64,000 nt of DNA from Marivirga lumbricoides (GCF_014636295.1 NZ_BMEC01000011.1:124001-188000), one strand, 5' to 3'. Shown: positions 18,803 to 28,976, numbered from the stretch's first letter. Numbers and translations are program-made. The notes: generated by a model from the sequence alone, not told the origin.

Positions 18803-19108
18803 TTAGTAATCGAAATGTCTTTTGGAAAATGGAATTTTCTTAATTTCTTCAATATTTTCCAAAATCTGATCTAATGTGTCATGTAAATCAGTTGAATCAG
18901 GTGCCATACCTGAGAAAATGTCTTCTAGTTCTTCTTCCGACATTTTTTTCAACTTTTTAATCAATTTATCGGATTTTTCCAGAAATTCATATTCATCTTT
19001 GGAGGCTTCAGCTACTAATCCAAACTGAACAGTAAGGTCATTGTCAAACTGTTCTGCTTCTTCAATTACTCCTTCGTATGTTTCTTTTGATAAATTATCA
19101 GTATCCAT
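18803..19108 (-). CDS. Small acidic helical hypothetical protein
   Basis: A 101-residue protein rich in Glu, Asp and Lys with strong helical, coiled-coil-like heptads (for example SDKLIKKLKKMSEEELEDIF) and no signal peptide or membrane segment. I do not recognise a family. Supporting a real gene: clean start ATG, the downstream bidirectional terminator, and same-strand placement 41 bases after the S9 peptidase start region (that is, transcribed downstream of nothing else, since the peptidase gene lies before it on the strand). It may be co-transcribed with nothing or be the tail of a read-through unit. Confidence 0.65.
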   Translation of the reverse strand: MDTDNLSKETYEGVIEEAEQFDNDLTVQFGLVAEASKDEYEFLEKSDKLIKKLKKMSEEELEDIFSGMAPDSTDLHDTLDQILENIEEIKKIPFSKRHFDY

Positions 19109-19149
19109 TTAAAATTACATTGTTTAACAAAGGCGAATATAAAATATTA

Positions 19150-21495
19150 TTATTCTAAATTCTCCTCAAAAAGCTTTAAAATTCTACTATATTCATCCGT
19201 CCAGCTGCTTGGCTCTACAAAACCATGATTTTCAACCGGATAGACTGCCATTTCCCAATTCTCCTTGCCCAATTCAATCAATCGTTGAGCAAGCCTCACC
19301 ACATCCTGAAAATGAACGTTAGTGTCCACCATACCATGGCAAATCAAGAGAGCCCCTTTCAATCCATCTGCATAATAAATAGGCGAACTCATCCTGTAAG
19401 CAATACTATCCTGCACTGGTGTATTTAATATATTACTTGTATAACCATGGTTATAATGAGCCCAATCAGTAACTGAACGCAATGCTGCGCCTGCAGCAAA
19501 CACATCCGGAGTGGTGAACATAGCCATTAACGTGATAAAACCACCATAAGAACCTCCATAAATTCCGATTCTGTCAGCTGCTATCCCATGTTCTTCTACC
19601 AGGTATTTAGCACCATCTACCTGATCTGTTAGGTCTTTCCCTCCCATATGTCTGTAAATCGCAGTCCTCCAATCGCGTCCGTAACCTGCGCTTCCTCTGT
19701 AGTCAATATCCATAACGGTATATCCTAAATCAGCCAATAAATTATGAAACATATATTCTCTGAAATAGCTGCTCCACCAATGGTGAGCATTTTGTAAATA
19801 TCCAGCGCCATGCACAAAAATTACCGCAGCACCATTTGGATTCTCCGGTTTGTAGATACGTGAATGTACTTCTTCTCCATCTCTTGCCTTAAAAGTAATT
19901 ACCTCAGCCTCTCTCCATGGGTACTCCTCAAAAGCCTTTGTGGTAGACTCAGTGATTTGTTTTTCTTCCCCCGCGCTACCAATAGCAGGATTATTGGTAA
20001 TAAACAATTCAGTGGGTTGATTGGAAGCTGAGTATAACAAAGCTACTTTTTTATCATCAGGTGAAAAGAACGCTTCACTTTTACCCCTTTTGCTTGTAAG
20101 GGCAATCATTTTACCCCCGCTCACAGGCATATAATAAACATTTCTGATGCCAGGATGCTCCGGATTGGCCTTGAAATACCAGTATTTTTTATCAACACTA
20201 ATGCTTGGCTCATAAATTTCAAATGTTCCTTTAGTCAATGCTTTCTTCTTCTTTTTTGCAAGATCAACAGTATATAGATGAGAATAGCCTGATTCTTCAG
20301 ACTGAAAATAAATGCTCTTACCATCTGGCATAAATCCTAAAACACTGCCTCCGTAGGTCCAGCCAATACCTGGCCCGCCTATCCAGGCTTCATCTCTTTG
20401 TCTGTCCAACACTTCCAAATCACCAGTCTCAGGATTTACCAAGGCAATCCAACGGTCTTTATTATCTTTAGACCGAATATTAACAACTAAATACTTTCCA
20501 TCTTCTGACCAAATTGGCTGGTTGGAAATTACTTCCCTTTCAGCATTGCCTTTTCTGTTATAATCACTTTGATAATCAGCAGGCTCTTCTATTCCTTTCA
20601 GCTTATCAGTCTGCAGGAAATATATGCTGTCAGTTTTTAAGTTATAGATTCCTACTTTGGCATCGGACATATCGCTGCCTACTTTAGATCGGGCATTTAA
20701 GTCTTCTGTGTAGCCTGATTCATCCAGATAATCAGGCACTTTGGTACCCTTTGTCTCGGCTCGTTTAAACAAAGTAAAGGTGATATAATCCTGCTTCGGA
20801 CTAAGTTCTATCCCTCCTATTGATTGTCCTTTTAAATAATAGGTCGCAGGCCTGTCTATTTTCTGTAACTTCCTGTACTTACTTTGTTTTTCATCAGTCT
20901 CTTTTCTCTCCTTCAGCACCTGAATTAAACTCAGATTATCCTGTTCCAACCATTTATCTTGCTCAGATTGGCCGCCTCGGCTCCATGACTTATTGTCTTT
21001 AAAATCTGTTAACTGACTTACAGAACCATCTTCAAGAGTAATCAAAAACAAATTATCATCATGAATATAAGTGATTTGATTTCCATCAGCCGTAAATGAA
21101 GGATCTGATTCATTTCCAAGCGTATTAGTCAGCTGCTTTATTTTTCCGCTAGCTTTTGAATAGATAAACAAATCACCATTTCTGCTATAAACTTTTAGAG
21201 ATTTATCCTTATTATAATCCCCTCTTCTTGAAGGCAACATTAATTCTTCTCTCCAATTCACCATCTCCGGAGTACCACCCTCTACAGAAACTTTGTATAA
21301 CGAATCAGATGGATGTTGCTCCGGATTCCAACTAAAATATAAAGTTTTACCATCTTCCGACCAGAAAGGATCTGAGGGGGAAGTGCCAACCCAACCTTTA
21401 GGGTCTTGCATAATTTTTTGAACAGAAAGTTCACTTTGCTGTCCGTAGGCAGACACAGTTACACTAGTAAAAAGTATTAAAAGAATTCTATGCAT
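19150..21495 (-). CDS. S9 family serine peptidase (DPP-IV/prolyl oligopeptidase type)
   Basis: A 781-residue exported peptidase that removes or cleaves after proline-type sites in peptides. Signal peptide at 1-18 (ends AYGQ). Residues about 30-530 form a WD/PD40-like beta-propeller (repeated SxDGxxxYF units such as FSPDDKKVALLYS). The alpha/beta-hydrolase domain carries the nucleophile Ser649 in GGSYGGF, Asp724 in HGMVDTNVH and His757 in ENHGF. There is no T9SS sorting domain, so it likely stays in the periplasm or is lipid-free outer-membrane associated. It precedes the 101-residue gene on the same strand by 41 bases. Confidence 0.93.
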   Translation of the reverse strand: MHRILLILFTSVTVSAYGQQSELSVQKIMQDPKGWVGTSPSDPFWSEDGKTLYFSWNPEQHPSDSLYKVSVEGGTPEMVNWREELMLPSRRGDYNKDKSLKVYSRNGDLFIYSKASGKIKQLTNTLGNESDPSFTADGNQITYIHDDNLFLITLEDGSVSQLTDFKDNKSWSRGGQSEQDKWLEQDNLSLIQVLKERKETDEKQSKYRKLQKIDRPATYYLKGQSIGGIELSPKQDYITFTLFKRAETKGTKVPDYLDESGYTEDLNARSKVGSDMSDAKVGIYNLKTDSIYFLQTDKLKGIEEPADYQSDYNRKGNAEREVISNQPIWSEDGKYLVVNIRSKDNKDRWIALVNPETGDLEVLDRQRDEAWIGGPGIGWTYGGSVLGFMPDGKSIYFQSEESGYSHLYTVDLAKKKKKALTKGTFEIYEPSISVDKKYWYFKANPEHPGIRNVYYMPVSGGKMIALTSKRGKSEAFFSPDDKKVALLYSASNQPTELFITNNPAIGSAGEEKQITESTTKAFEEYPWREAEVITFKARDGEEVHSRIYKPENPNGAAVIFVHGAGYLQNAHHWWSSYFREYMFHNLLADLGYTVMDIDYRGSAGYGRDWRTAIYRHMGGKDLTDQVDGAKYLVEEHGIAADRIGIYGGSYGGFITLMAMFTTPDVFAAGAALRSVTDWAHYNHGYTSNILNTPVQDSIAYRMSSPIYYADGLKGALLICHGMVDTNVHFQDVVRLAQRLIELGKENWEMAVYPVENHGFVEPSSWTDEYSRILKLFEENLE

Positions 21496-22036
21496 TGATG
21501 TTCATTTTTTTCTGACATGAAGATATAAATATAAAAGATAGCAGAGAAAATGGATTACATGAATGGTAATGAAAACAGTATTAGAAAAGAGTTGCACACA
21601 TTTAAAGCAAATGATTTGTATGAAAAAAAATAGAGATGGATTAACTTTTCTTTAAGTAATATTTCAAAGTATTTATAAACTATCATAATAAGAATATCTC
21701 TACTTTATATAATATCTAAAATTTACAAATCAATTTTTCTGTGTAATATTTCTATTCATAAAACACAATAAAAACTATTTAATCGTTAGCAGGCCCTTAT
21801 CAGGGAAAATAGTTAAAATTATAACTACCCCCCAACTTATATTGATTAACTAATTAAAATACAGCAAATTAAAAACAGAATAAATATTCTAAACTATAAT
21901 TTTAAGAATACAACATTTTACATGTTAATTTTATATTACTATTTATTGAGAAATCCTTAATCATTTAATAGTCGTTTAACCAAGGTAACTTTTAAGACAA
22001 AAAACTACTTTTATCATTCGTAAAACAAAAAAAACT
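21496..22036. other. 541-base AT-rich divergent spacer
   Basis: Region between the divergent S9 peptidase and EEP genes. It is very AT-rich. A TAACTTTT box (21986-21993) and a TACTTTTA box (22006-22013) resemble -7 elements of the plus-strand gene but lack a properly spaced TTG. A 27-codon reading at 21550 has no support. I see no RNA gene or hairpin of note. Confidence 0.5.
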
Positions 22037-25000
22037 ATGAAGAAAAGTTACAACCAAAAGCTTATTAGGCCACTAAAAAACTTATTTTTTATTGCCATAT
22101 TAAGCACATTAGCAACATTTACTGTTAATGCTCAAGAAAGAGAAAGCATTACACTTTGGGATTTCAATAACAACACCCCTGAATCAAATACAAATTGGGC
22201 TCAACCTATTTTACCAGCTCAAGGTAATGGTCAGATAAATTTTGAATTTTCTGAAGCTTACAGTTTTGGAGGGTCTACTGCAGATTTAGAGGGGTTCAGC
22301 GTAACCTCATCAGGTGGCTCATTTGCTCCTCGAGGAGGCGAAGATGAAACTAATAATGGACGTTCTTTCACTATTTCATTGTCCACATTAGATTATGATA
22401 ATGTTAAATTAAGCTACGCCACACGAGGAACCTCAACTGGTTTCCAAACACAAACTTGGACTTACTCAATAGATGGTGGCACCACTTTTACCGATTTGCA
22501 AGTAATAGACGGAATAACCTCATCCTTTGAATTGAAAGAAATTGATTTAAGCACAATTGAGGAAGTTAATAATATTGATAATTTATTATTGAGATGTATT
22601 CTGGATGGAGCAACTTCATCCTCTGGCAATAACCGCTTTGATAATATCCGAGTAACGGGATTTAATACTTCTGATGATGGCGGAGAGGATGACTTCTTCA
22701 CTCCTTTTACTCTCAATACTGTTACTTTACCATTCACAGATGACTTTGAAGAATGCACCACAGGTTTTCCTGCTAATTGGAATGTAGTAACTCCAGAACA
22801 GTCTAATCCTAATACAGAAGCGTGGTTATGTAGTGAGTCTGGTCAATCAGGTTCAGGCCTAAGAACTAATGGCTTTGCAGAAGGTGCACCAAGAGAATTA
22901 GACACATGGCTTATTTCACCCAAGTTTGCTGTTGAACAAAATACCTTCGTACAATTTGCCATGGATAGAAGATTTGATGGACCTGAACCTCAATTTTATG
23001 TATCATCCACCTTTGATGGTTCTGAATGGGATGAAAGTCTTTGGGAAGAAATAGAAGTCAATTTTCCTGCACCAGCAGGCTCAGATGGCAATTGGAGTAC
23101 TGTCTCAGTGGATTTATCAAATTACGAGAATTCAGAGGTAGTAATCGCTGTAAGATACATTTCTAATAGCTCAGGAGCAACAAGGATAACTTTAGATAAT
23201 TTTGAAATCAAAACATTAATAGACATTCCTGTTTCAACGAACGAAATCAGCTTTACGGAACCGGTGGGATCAGGCAGTTCTTCAGCACCACAATCATTCA
23301 CTATTTTAGAAACTACTACTACTGAAGATTTAACATTAACAGCCTCTTCTTCCTTCGAATTATCAACTTCAGAAGAAGGTCCTTTTGAAAGCACTTTGAC
23401 CATTCCTGCTGCTGAATTGGCTACCGAAACCCACATTTTTGTTCGCTTTACCCCTAATTCAGGTTTTAGCGGTGTAGTGGAAGGCAATATCGGTTTCAGC
23501 ATCAACCCAAATGTGAATATTGCTTTAACTGGTTTGGAACAAGGGTCAGCACTTCCTTTAAACTATTCCGAAGATTTCAATGATCCCGATCTTTTTGAAC
23601 AGCCTGAATGGCAAAGGTATCAGGAAGTTGGTGCTCAAAACTGGCAGATTACTGATGAGACAAGAGATAGCAACCGCCCGTTTGTAGCAGTGATGAATGG
23701 TTTTGCGGGAGGACCTCAGGAAAATACCACCTGGCTCATCAGTCCGCCAATTAATATGGCTACGGAAGACGAATACATATTAATGAGTTTTGATACTCGT
23801 TCTTTCTTTAATGAAGCTTTACCCGCTTTGAAACTACTGGTATCTACTGATTATGACAGATTGGGAGACCCAACAGATGAAGCCTACACCTGGACAGCAC
23901 TCAATGGACAGTTCCCTACCTCAACGGGGGTTTGGAAAAGCACAAATGACATCAATTTATCAGCTTATAAAAATGAGGAAAACCTGAGTGTTGCTTTTGT
24001 GTATACTTCAAACCCAACAGAAGGTGCCGCAGAGTGGATGGTTGACCAGTTTGAAATTACTACAACCAATGAAGCTCCTACCCCATTTTTATCAACCAAT
24101 AATTACGCTTTAACGGATTACTATTTTGGTGTACTGGAACCAGGTACATCATCCGAGTCAAGGGAAATCAACATAGTAGGGCAGAATTTCCAATCTGATG
24201 TTACATTTACTGCTGATGAGGGTATAGAAATCTCAACTGATGGAGTGGATTTCGCATCAACACTGGTAGTGGATGAAGCTGCTATTGCCAATAGCGCAGA
24301 TTATACTTTGCAGGCAAGAATGACAGCTCCGCCTAATGAAGGTGTATTAGCACAGGCGGGTGGCATTAGGATTTCCACTGAAGGAATAGCAGATCAGCGA
24401 TTTGGCTATTTCAATCACACTACTATAGAAAAAGACATCACATTTGATGTTGTTACCTGGAATATCGAATGGTTTGGTGACGCCAACAATGCTACTACAA
24501 GCAACGTGCAAACACAACTGGAAAGAGTTAAGACCATGGTATTAGATTTGGATGCTGATGTATATGCTTTTCAGGAAATCACAAATCTTGATATATGGAA
24601 TCAGCTGGTAAGTGAACTAGAAGGCTATAGAGGGGTAGTTTCACCTGAAGCCTCTCAGGGAGCAAATGAATTTGAAGGAGCACAAAAGCTCACTTTTCTT
24701 TTCAAAACTGCCTCAGTAGATACCATAAGAACAAGAGCATTGCTAACCGGAGTTAATGTAAATACTGATTTGCCAGATTATCCGGGAGGTGACCCTACAA
24801 GGTTCTGGGCAAGTGGAAGGTTCCCGTTTATGATGGATATTGTAACAAATATAGACGGTGTAGAGCGGGAAATAAGCCTGATAAATGTACATGCACGTTC
24901 CAACGGTGGTGGAGAGTCATCAGGAAACCCAAGATATGCCATGAGAAGATACGATGTGGAAGTTCTATATGACTCACTTGAAGCATATTACAGCGACAAA

Positions 25001-26146
25001 TCTATCATTATGTTGGGCGACTATAATGATGATGTAGATGAAACCGTTGCTGATACAGGGGCAGCTACTGTACCTGACTCAGGAGAATCTTCCTTTTTTA
25101 AATTCCTAAGTGATGAAGATTATAGGGCAACTACTTTACCTCTAAGTGAAGCCGGAATGAGATCATTCATTTACAACGAAAATGTAATCGATCATATCAC
25201 TATAAGTAATGAACTTTTTTACGATCATATTGTAGGTGCTGAAAGAGTAGTGATTCCTTATTCTTTAATTCCTGATTATAATAATACAGCTTCAGATCAT
25301 TTTCCTGTGGAAGCCAGGTTTAAGTTGATATCTGATGAAGTATTAGCTATAACAGAAGTATCTACTTTAGAGTCCATTCAGGTAGCTCTGGGTACTCCAT
25401 TCTCTCAATTGGAACTTCCTGATAATGTACAGGTGACGCTGGAAGGAGGTTCAACCACTTTAGTTGCAGTAAACTGGAGTTTCGAAGATTATGACGCAAA
25501 CACTCTCGGACCCAATACAATTGAAGGGGTACTTTCTTTACAGGAAGGTATTTCTAATCCTGATAATTTAACGGCTGCCATTGAAGTAATAGTGAAGCCT
25601 GTAGCCATCACTGCGCTCAGAGAGTTTACTCCGTTGGAAGTAGCTTTCGGCACAAGCTTTGAGGAATTAAGCTTACCATCTTCAACATTTGTTACATTGG
25701 AAAATGGAGATACTACCCTCCTTTCGATTAATTGGAGTGCAGCGGGTTATAACGCCTCTCAAGCTAACACTTATAATTTGCAAGGAGACTTAGTGTTGAC
25801 AGAAGGAATTGCAAATCCCGATATCTTAAGGCCAACTATAGAGGTAACGGTAAAGGAAGAAGTTACACTATCAAACAAAAAAGGTCAGGTAAATTTCGAG
25901 CTTGTCAATTATCCGAACCCATTTACTACCACCACCACTTTAGCCTTTAATATTAAAATTAGTGGGCAAGTTAAAGTTAGAGTACTGGATATGACAGGAA
26001 GGACCGTTTCCACCGTCATCGATAAAATGCTTACAAAAGGCAATCACAAGATAGAATTTGAAAGAAAAAACCTGCCTGCCGGAGTTTACTTTTTTCATAT
26101 TGAGAACAGTGAGGGAGCACAAGCAAGCAGGATGATAGTAAGGTAA
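22037..26146 (+). CDS. T9SS-secreted endonuclease/exonuclease/phosphatase-domain protein
   Basis: A 1369-residue secreted protein. Signal peptide about 1-32 (ends FTVNAQ). Residues about 60-690 carry beta-sandwich modules of the choice-of-anchor J/MAM-like sort (twice, around 235-390 and 510-675, both with a DTWLISP or TTWLISP motif). The EEP domain starts at TWNIEWFGD (Trp808) and includes FQEI, the LINVHA strand, the LGDYNDD motif and the terminal SDHFP motif, the metal- and phosphate-binding set of DNase I-like enzymes. Then two about 85-residue Ig-like repeats (ESIQVALGTPFSQLELP / EFTPLEVAFGTSFEELSLP) and a type A sorting domain (NYPNPFTTTTT to the end). Likely an extracellular nuclease or phosphodiesterase. 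Confidence 0.92.
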   Translation: MKKSYNQKLIRPLKNLFFIAILSTLATFTVNAQERESITLWDFNNNTPESNTNWAQPILPAQGNGQINFEFSEAYSFGGSTADLEGFSVTSSGGSFAPRGGEDETNNGRSFTISLSTLDYDNVKLSYATRGTSTGFQTQTWTYSIDGGTTFTDLQVIDGITSSFELKEIDLSTIEEVNNIDNLLLRCILDGATSSSGNNRFDNIRVTGFNTSDDGGEDDFFTPFTLNTVTLPFTDDFEECTTGFPANWNVVTPEQSNPNTEAWLCSESGQSGSGLRTNGFAEGAPRELDTWLISPKFAVEQNTFVQFAMDRRFDGPEPQFYVSSTFDGSEWDESLWEEIEVNFPAPAGSDGNWSTVSVDLSNYENSEVVIAVRYISNSSGATRITLDNFEIKTLIDIPVSTNEISFTEPVGSGSSSAPQSFTILETTTTEDLTLTASSSFELSTSEEGPFESTLTIPAAELATETHIFVRFTPNSGFSGVVEGNIGFSINPNVNIALTGLEQGSALPLNYSEDFNDPDLFEQPEWQRYQEVGAQNWQITDETRDSNRPFVAVMNGFAGGPQENTTWLISPPINMATEDEYILMSFDTRSFFNEALPALKLLVSTDYDRLGDPTDEAYTWTALNGQFPTSTGVWKSTNDINLSAYKNEENLSVAFVYTSNPTEGAAEWMVDQFEITTTNEAPTPFLSTNNYALTDYYFGVLEPGTSSESREINIVGQNFQSDVTFTADEGIEISTDGVDFASTLVVDEAAIANSADYTLQARMTAPPNEGVLAQAGGIRISTEGIADQRFGYFNHTTIEKDITFDVVTWNIEWFGDANNATTSNVQTQLERVKTMVLDLDADVYAFQEITNLDIWNQLVSELEGYRGVVSPEASQGANEFEGAQKLTFLFKTASVDTIRTRALLTGVNVNTDLPDYPGGDPTRFWASGRFPFMMDIVTNIDGVEREISLINVHARSNGGGESSGNPRYAMRRYDVEVLYDSLEAYYSDKSIIMLGDYNDDVDETVADTGAATVPDSGESSFFKFLSDEDYRATTLPLSEAGMRSFIYNENVIDHITISNELFYDHIVGAERVVIPYSLIPDYNNTASDHFPVEARFKLISDEVLAITEVSTLESIQVALGTPFSQLELPDNVQVTLEGGSTTLVAVNWSFEDYDANTLGPNTIEGVLSLQEGISNPDNLTAAIEVIVKPVAITALREFTPLEVAFGTSFEELSLPSSTFVTLENGDTTLLSINWSAAGYNASQANTYNLQGDLVLTEGIANPDILRPTIEVTVKEEVTLSNKKGQVNFELVNYPNPFTTTTTLAFNIKISGQVKVRVLDMTGRTVSTVIDKMLTKGNHKIEFERKNLPAGVYFFHIENSEGAQASRMIVR

Positions 26147-26164
26147 ATATTTCAGCTACCTTTT

Positions 26165-26204
26165 AAAAGCCGATATGTTAAATCAGATACATATCGGCTT
26201 TTTG
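26165..26204 (+). terminator. Rho-independent terminator of the EEP gene
   Basis: The 14-base arms 26165-26178 and 26189-26202 pair perfectly around a 10-base loop and run into T residues. It separates the EEP gene from alkB. Confidence 0.85.
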
Positions 26205-26234
26205 TTTTTACAAGAGTGCCATTGTCTTTTATAA

Positions 26235-26265
26235 TTGTTTTACATCCTGATTTTCAGTATATTTC
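26235..26265 (+). promoter_or_regulatory. Candidate promoter of alkB
   Basis: TTG at 26235-26237, a 20-base spacer and TATATTTC at 26258-26265 (7 of 8 to TAnnTTTG). The box ends only 7 bases before the ATG at 26273, implying a very short or absent leader. It would exclude the upstream GTG at 26216 as the start. Confidence 0.35.
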
Positions 26266-26272
26266 CAGCATT

Positions 26273-27370
26273 ATGAAAGCGCTCAGAAAAATCGGATATT
26301 TTAGTGCATTTATCATTCCTGTCTTAACTATTATTAGCTTCTATCTTGGCGGAATAGCTAATTTATCTACTCTTTTGTTTGTTTATTTATTGATACCTGC
26401 AATCGATAGCATTACAGGAAGAGATTTGTCTAATGTACCTAAAGCATCCGTCAGTGAAGTAGCAAATGACTTTTATTACAGGTTCATCACCTACTGCTGG
26501 ACCTTTTTCCAACTTACATTCATCGCTTGGGCAGCCTTTGTTTTTACCATACACACCCTTTCACTATTTGAGCAGATAACATTTATCATTGCTGTATCAC
26601 TTTCCACAGGAGGAATTGGAATTACAGTAGCACATGAGTTAGGCCATAAAAAATCTTTATTGGAAAGGTTTTATAGTAAAGTTTTATTGATGACTGTGAG
26701 CTATATGCATTTTTATATTGAACATAATAAAGGGCATCATGTAAGGGTCTCAACTCCGGATGATCCTGCTACATCCCGGCAGAATGAAAGTTTCTACGCA
26801 TTTTGGTGGAGATCAGTAACCCGCGGATATAAAAGTGCCTGGGAAATTGAAAACAAAAGATTGGAACGAAAAGGGATTTCAAGCTTTTCTATTCATAACA
26901 ATATGATCTGGTTTACGCTACTTCCTTTTATCTTTGCTGGCTTACTTTCTGCTGGGTTCAGTCTGTATTTAGGTTATTTTGTATGGCAACCTATCGTTTT
27001 CTTTTTCGCACAAAGCTTTTTTGCATTCTCATTACTAGAAGCTGTTAACTATGTGGAACATTATGGACTGATGAGAAAGAAGATAGATGAGAACAGATAT
27101 GAGCGTGTGGCACCGCATCACTCCTGGAATGCAAGCCAAATTGTAAGCAACTTCTTCTTATTTCAATTGCAAAGACATTCAGATCATCACTTTAATGCCA
27201 TTAAAAGATATCAGGTTTTAGACCATTATGATAACGCTCCCCAACTTCCGGCAGGTTATCCTACTATGGTTTTAATGGCTCATATCCCCCAACTTTGGTT
27301 TAAAGTAATGAATCCCAGACTAAAAAAATGGAATGAACTTAACCCTGGTACTGATAACGCGAGCCAATAA
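26273..27370 (+). CDS. alkB: Alkane 1-monooxygenase (AlkB-type, non-heme di-iron)
   Basis: A 365-residue integral-membrane hydroxylase that oxidises medium-chain alkanes (or related hydrocarbons) to primary alcohols. All histidine boxes are present: HELGH at 121-125, EHNKGHH at 150-156, RHSDHH at 301-306, plus the AlkB-specific NYVEHYGL at 259-266, which separates it from fatty-acid desaturases. Six membrane segments are visible. I start at 26273; the earlier GTG at 26216 adds 19 residues before the first helix and has no family support. No rubredoxin, rubredoxin reductase or regulator gene is adjacent, so electrons must come from elsewhere in the genome. Confidence 0.92.
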   Translation: MKALRKIGYFSAFIIPVLTIISFYLGGIANLSTLLFVYLLIPAIDSITGRDLSNVPKASVSEVANDFYYRFITYCWTFFQLTFIAWAAFVFTIHTLSLFEQITFIIAVSLSTGGIGITVAHELGHKKSLLERFYSKVLLMTVSYMHFYIEHNKGHHVRVSTPDDPATSRQNESFYAFWWRSVTRGYKSAWEIENKRLERKGISSFSIHNNMIWFTLLPFIFAGLLSAGFSLYLGYFVWQPIVFFFAQSFFAFSLLEAVNYVEHYGLMRKKIDENRYERVAPHHSWNASQIVSNFFLFQLQRHSDHHFNAIKRYQVLDHYDNAPQLPAGYPTMVLMAHIPQLWFKVMNPRLKKWNELNPGTDNASQ

Positions 27371-27385
27371 ACTTAAAAATGCTTT

Positions 27386-28534
27386 TTATTCAACTTTTAT
27401 CTTACCGGCTAAAATCACAGTAGCCACCCCTGTAAGTACTATGAAAGCAAAAGATAACTGAAGATTCATCCAACCGGCTAAAAAACCTATTAAAGGAGGT
27501 CCAATTAAGAAACCGAAAAAAGCCATCGTTGAAACAGAGGCTAAAGCGACACCTGAAGACATCGTTTTGGTTCTTCCTGCAGCACTAAAAACCAATGGTA
27601 CCACTGAAGAAACCCCGATGCCCACTATAAAAAAACCTAATAGAGCTGTGACGAAATAAGGGGCTAAAATAGAAAGAAGTAAACCTGTAACAGTAAACAT
27701 TCCACTCACCCTTATCACTCTTTTAATGCCGTACTTCTTGGTAAAATTATCTGCCAGAAACCTGGTTCCGGCCATACTGATCATAAAAGCAGTATATCCT
27801 AAGCCCACCCATTTTTCAGGCGCGTTTACTATTTTCTTAAAGTACACTCCACTCCAGTCAAACATAGTACCCTCTGCCAACATGGAACAGAAGGCAATGA
27901 TACCCAGTAAAACCAAGTGTTTATCAGGCAAGGCAAAAAGAGGTTTATCCCCCCCTTCTTCCTGATCATTCTTAAGCAACCAGTTAAAACTGAACCATGC
28001 TGCCACTATACCTGATCCGAAAATAATAGCGTAATGATATTTGATTAGCACATCTGCTCCAATCATAAAAGCTCCTATTGCTGCACCAGCAAAGCCAGCC
28101 AGGCTCCACATTCCGTGAAAAGTAGCCATAATGTTTCGCTTAAAATAAATTTCCAGTCCTACTGCCTGCGTGTTAATTGCAATATTAAGCATGTTCCCCA
28201 TCAGCCCCAGGCAAAAGAGTACAAAGCCTAAAATGTAAATATTTTCAACAAAGCCAATGGTGAATAGGCTCAGCAAATAAAGGTTAATTGACAACTTTGT
28301 TACTGTTTTACTATTCCATTTAGCCACCAGAAACCCTGCCAGGGGAAGTGAAATAAAAGAGCCTAAGGGTAACATTAATAACAATGCCCCTAAGGATGTC
28401 TCATCTAAATTGAATTTCTCTGTGATAGTGGGTATCCTTGATGCCCAACTGGCAAAAGTTAATCCATAGCAAAGAAATATAATGCTTATAGCAATTCTGG
28501 ATTTGGTTAAAGAACTCTGAGATTGACTTGTCAT
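27386..28534 (-). CDS. MFS transporter (YbjJ-like)
   Basis: A 382-residue inner-membrane permease with about 12 hydrophobic segments. The pattern FASWASRIPTITEKFNLDETSLGALLLMLPLG in the first helix pair (here in two stretches) resembles the YbjJ branch of the MFS, whose substrates are not well defined. I choose the ATG at 28534; an upstream TTG (28540) adds two residues only. It converges with alkB with a 15-base gap and no clear terminator between them. A central loop with EEGGD (about residue 195) separates the two six-helix halves. Confidence 0.85.
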   Translation of the reverse strand: MTSQSQSSLTKSRIAISIIFLCYGLTFASWASRIPTITEKFNLDETSLGALLLMLPLGSFISLPLAGFLVAKWNSKTVTKLSINLYLLSLFTIGFVENIYILGFVLFCLGLMGNMLNIAINTQAVGLEIYFKRNIMATFHGMWSLAGFAGAAIGAFMIGADVLIKYHYAIIFGSGIVAAWFSFNWLLKNDQEEGGDKPLFALPDKHLVLLGIIAFCSMLAEGTMFDWSGVYFKKIVNAPEKWVGLGYTAFMISMAGTRFLADNFTKKYGIKRVIRVSGMFTVTGLLLSILAPYFVTALLGFFIVGIGVSSVVPLVFSAAGRTKTMSSGVALASVSTMAFFGFLIGPPLIGFLAGWMNLQLSFAFIVLTGVATVILAGKIKVE

Positions 28535-28614
28535 AAACAAGCTATGTGAGAATTTAAAATTGAGAATGGTTTTTGTAAATCAAATAAGGAGATACATTGA
28601 AAAGTACAATTCTT

Positions 28615-28830
28615 TCAATAGTACCATTTAGCTTTTCCTCTTCTCAGTAATTTTCTGAGATCTCTGATAAATGCAAGTGCCATGTAAAGCAAAATGGGGG
28701 AACCAAAGGCTAAAAAAGAGCTGTAGACGAAAAAAATTCTAATTCTGGAAGTGGGTAAATCCATAATCTCCCCTAGCCTGGTACATACTCCAAACGCCTG
28801 ATTTTCGATAAACTGCTGAACTTTTTTCAT
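28615..28830 (-). CDS. PspC-domain membrane protein
   Basis: A 71-residue protein corresponding to one PspC domain: FGVCTRLGEIMDLPTSRIRIFF followed by a membrane segment of about 25 residues (FVYSSFLAFGSPILLYMALAF) and a basic C-terminal tail. PspC domains occur in phage-shock/envelope-stress regulators. Here the domain stands alone, which is common in Bacteroidota. Divergent from the abundant lipoprotein gene, with a 146-base spacer that holds the lipoprotein promoter. Whether it responds to envelope stress is inference from the family. Confidence 0.85.
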   Translation of the reverse strand: MKKVQQFIENQAFGVCTRLGEIMDLPTSRIRIFFVYSSFLAFGSPILLYMALAFIRDLRKLLRRGKAKWYY

Positions 28831-28919
28831 AATTGTGATTAAATTTAAACAATTTAAAACAAACCTCCGTTAAAAATTCGATGAAATTAAATTTCTTTTT
28901 GTTAAAAATGATAAATTCA

Positions 28920-28950
28920 TTGCAATAGTAACAATATAAATATAATTTCG
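28920..28950 (+). promoter_or_regulatory. Promoter of the OmpA/TPR lipoprotein gene
   Basis: TTG at 28920-28922, a 20-base spacer, and TAATTTCG at 28943-28950 (7 of 8 to TAnnTTTG). Predicted transcript start is near 28957, about 20 bases before the ATG. The good match suits the strong codon bias of the gene. Confidence 0.55.
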
Positions 28951-28976
28951 CATTAACTTCCAAACTTAATCAAATA

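Noticed and set aside
21550-21633. 27-codon plus-strand reading in the spacer before the EEP gene
   Set aside because: Very short, no promoter, no recognisable protein. It is probably chance in AT-rich DNA.
26216-26272. GTG start extending AlkB by 19 residues
   Set aside because: The addition precedes the first membrane helix without any family precedent, and a promoter-like pair lies between it and the ATG at 26273.
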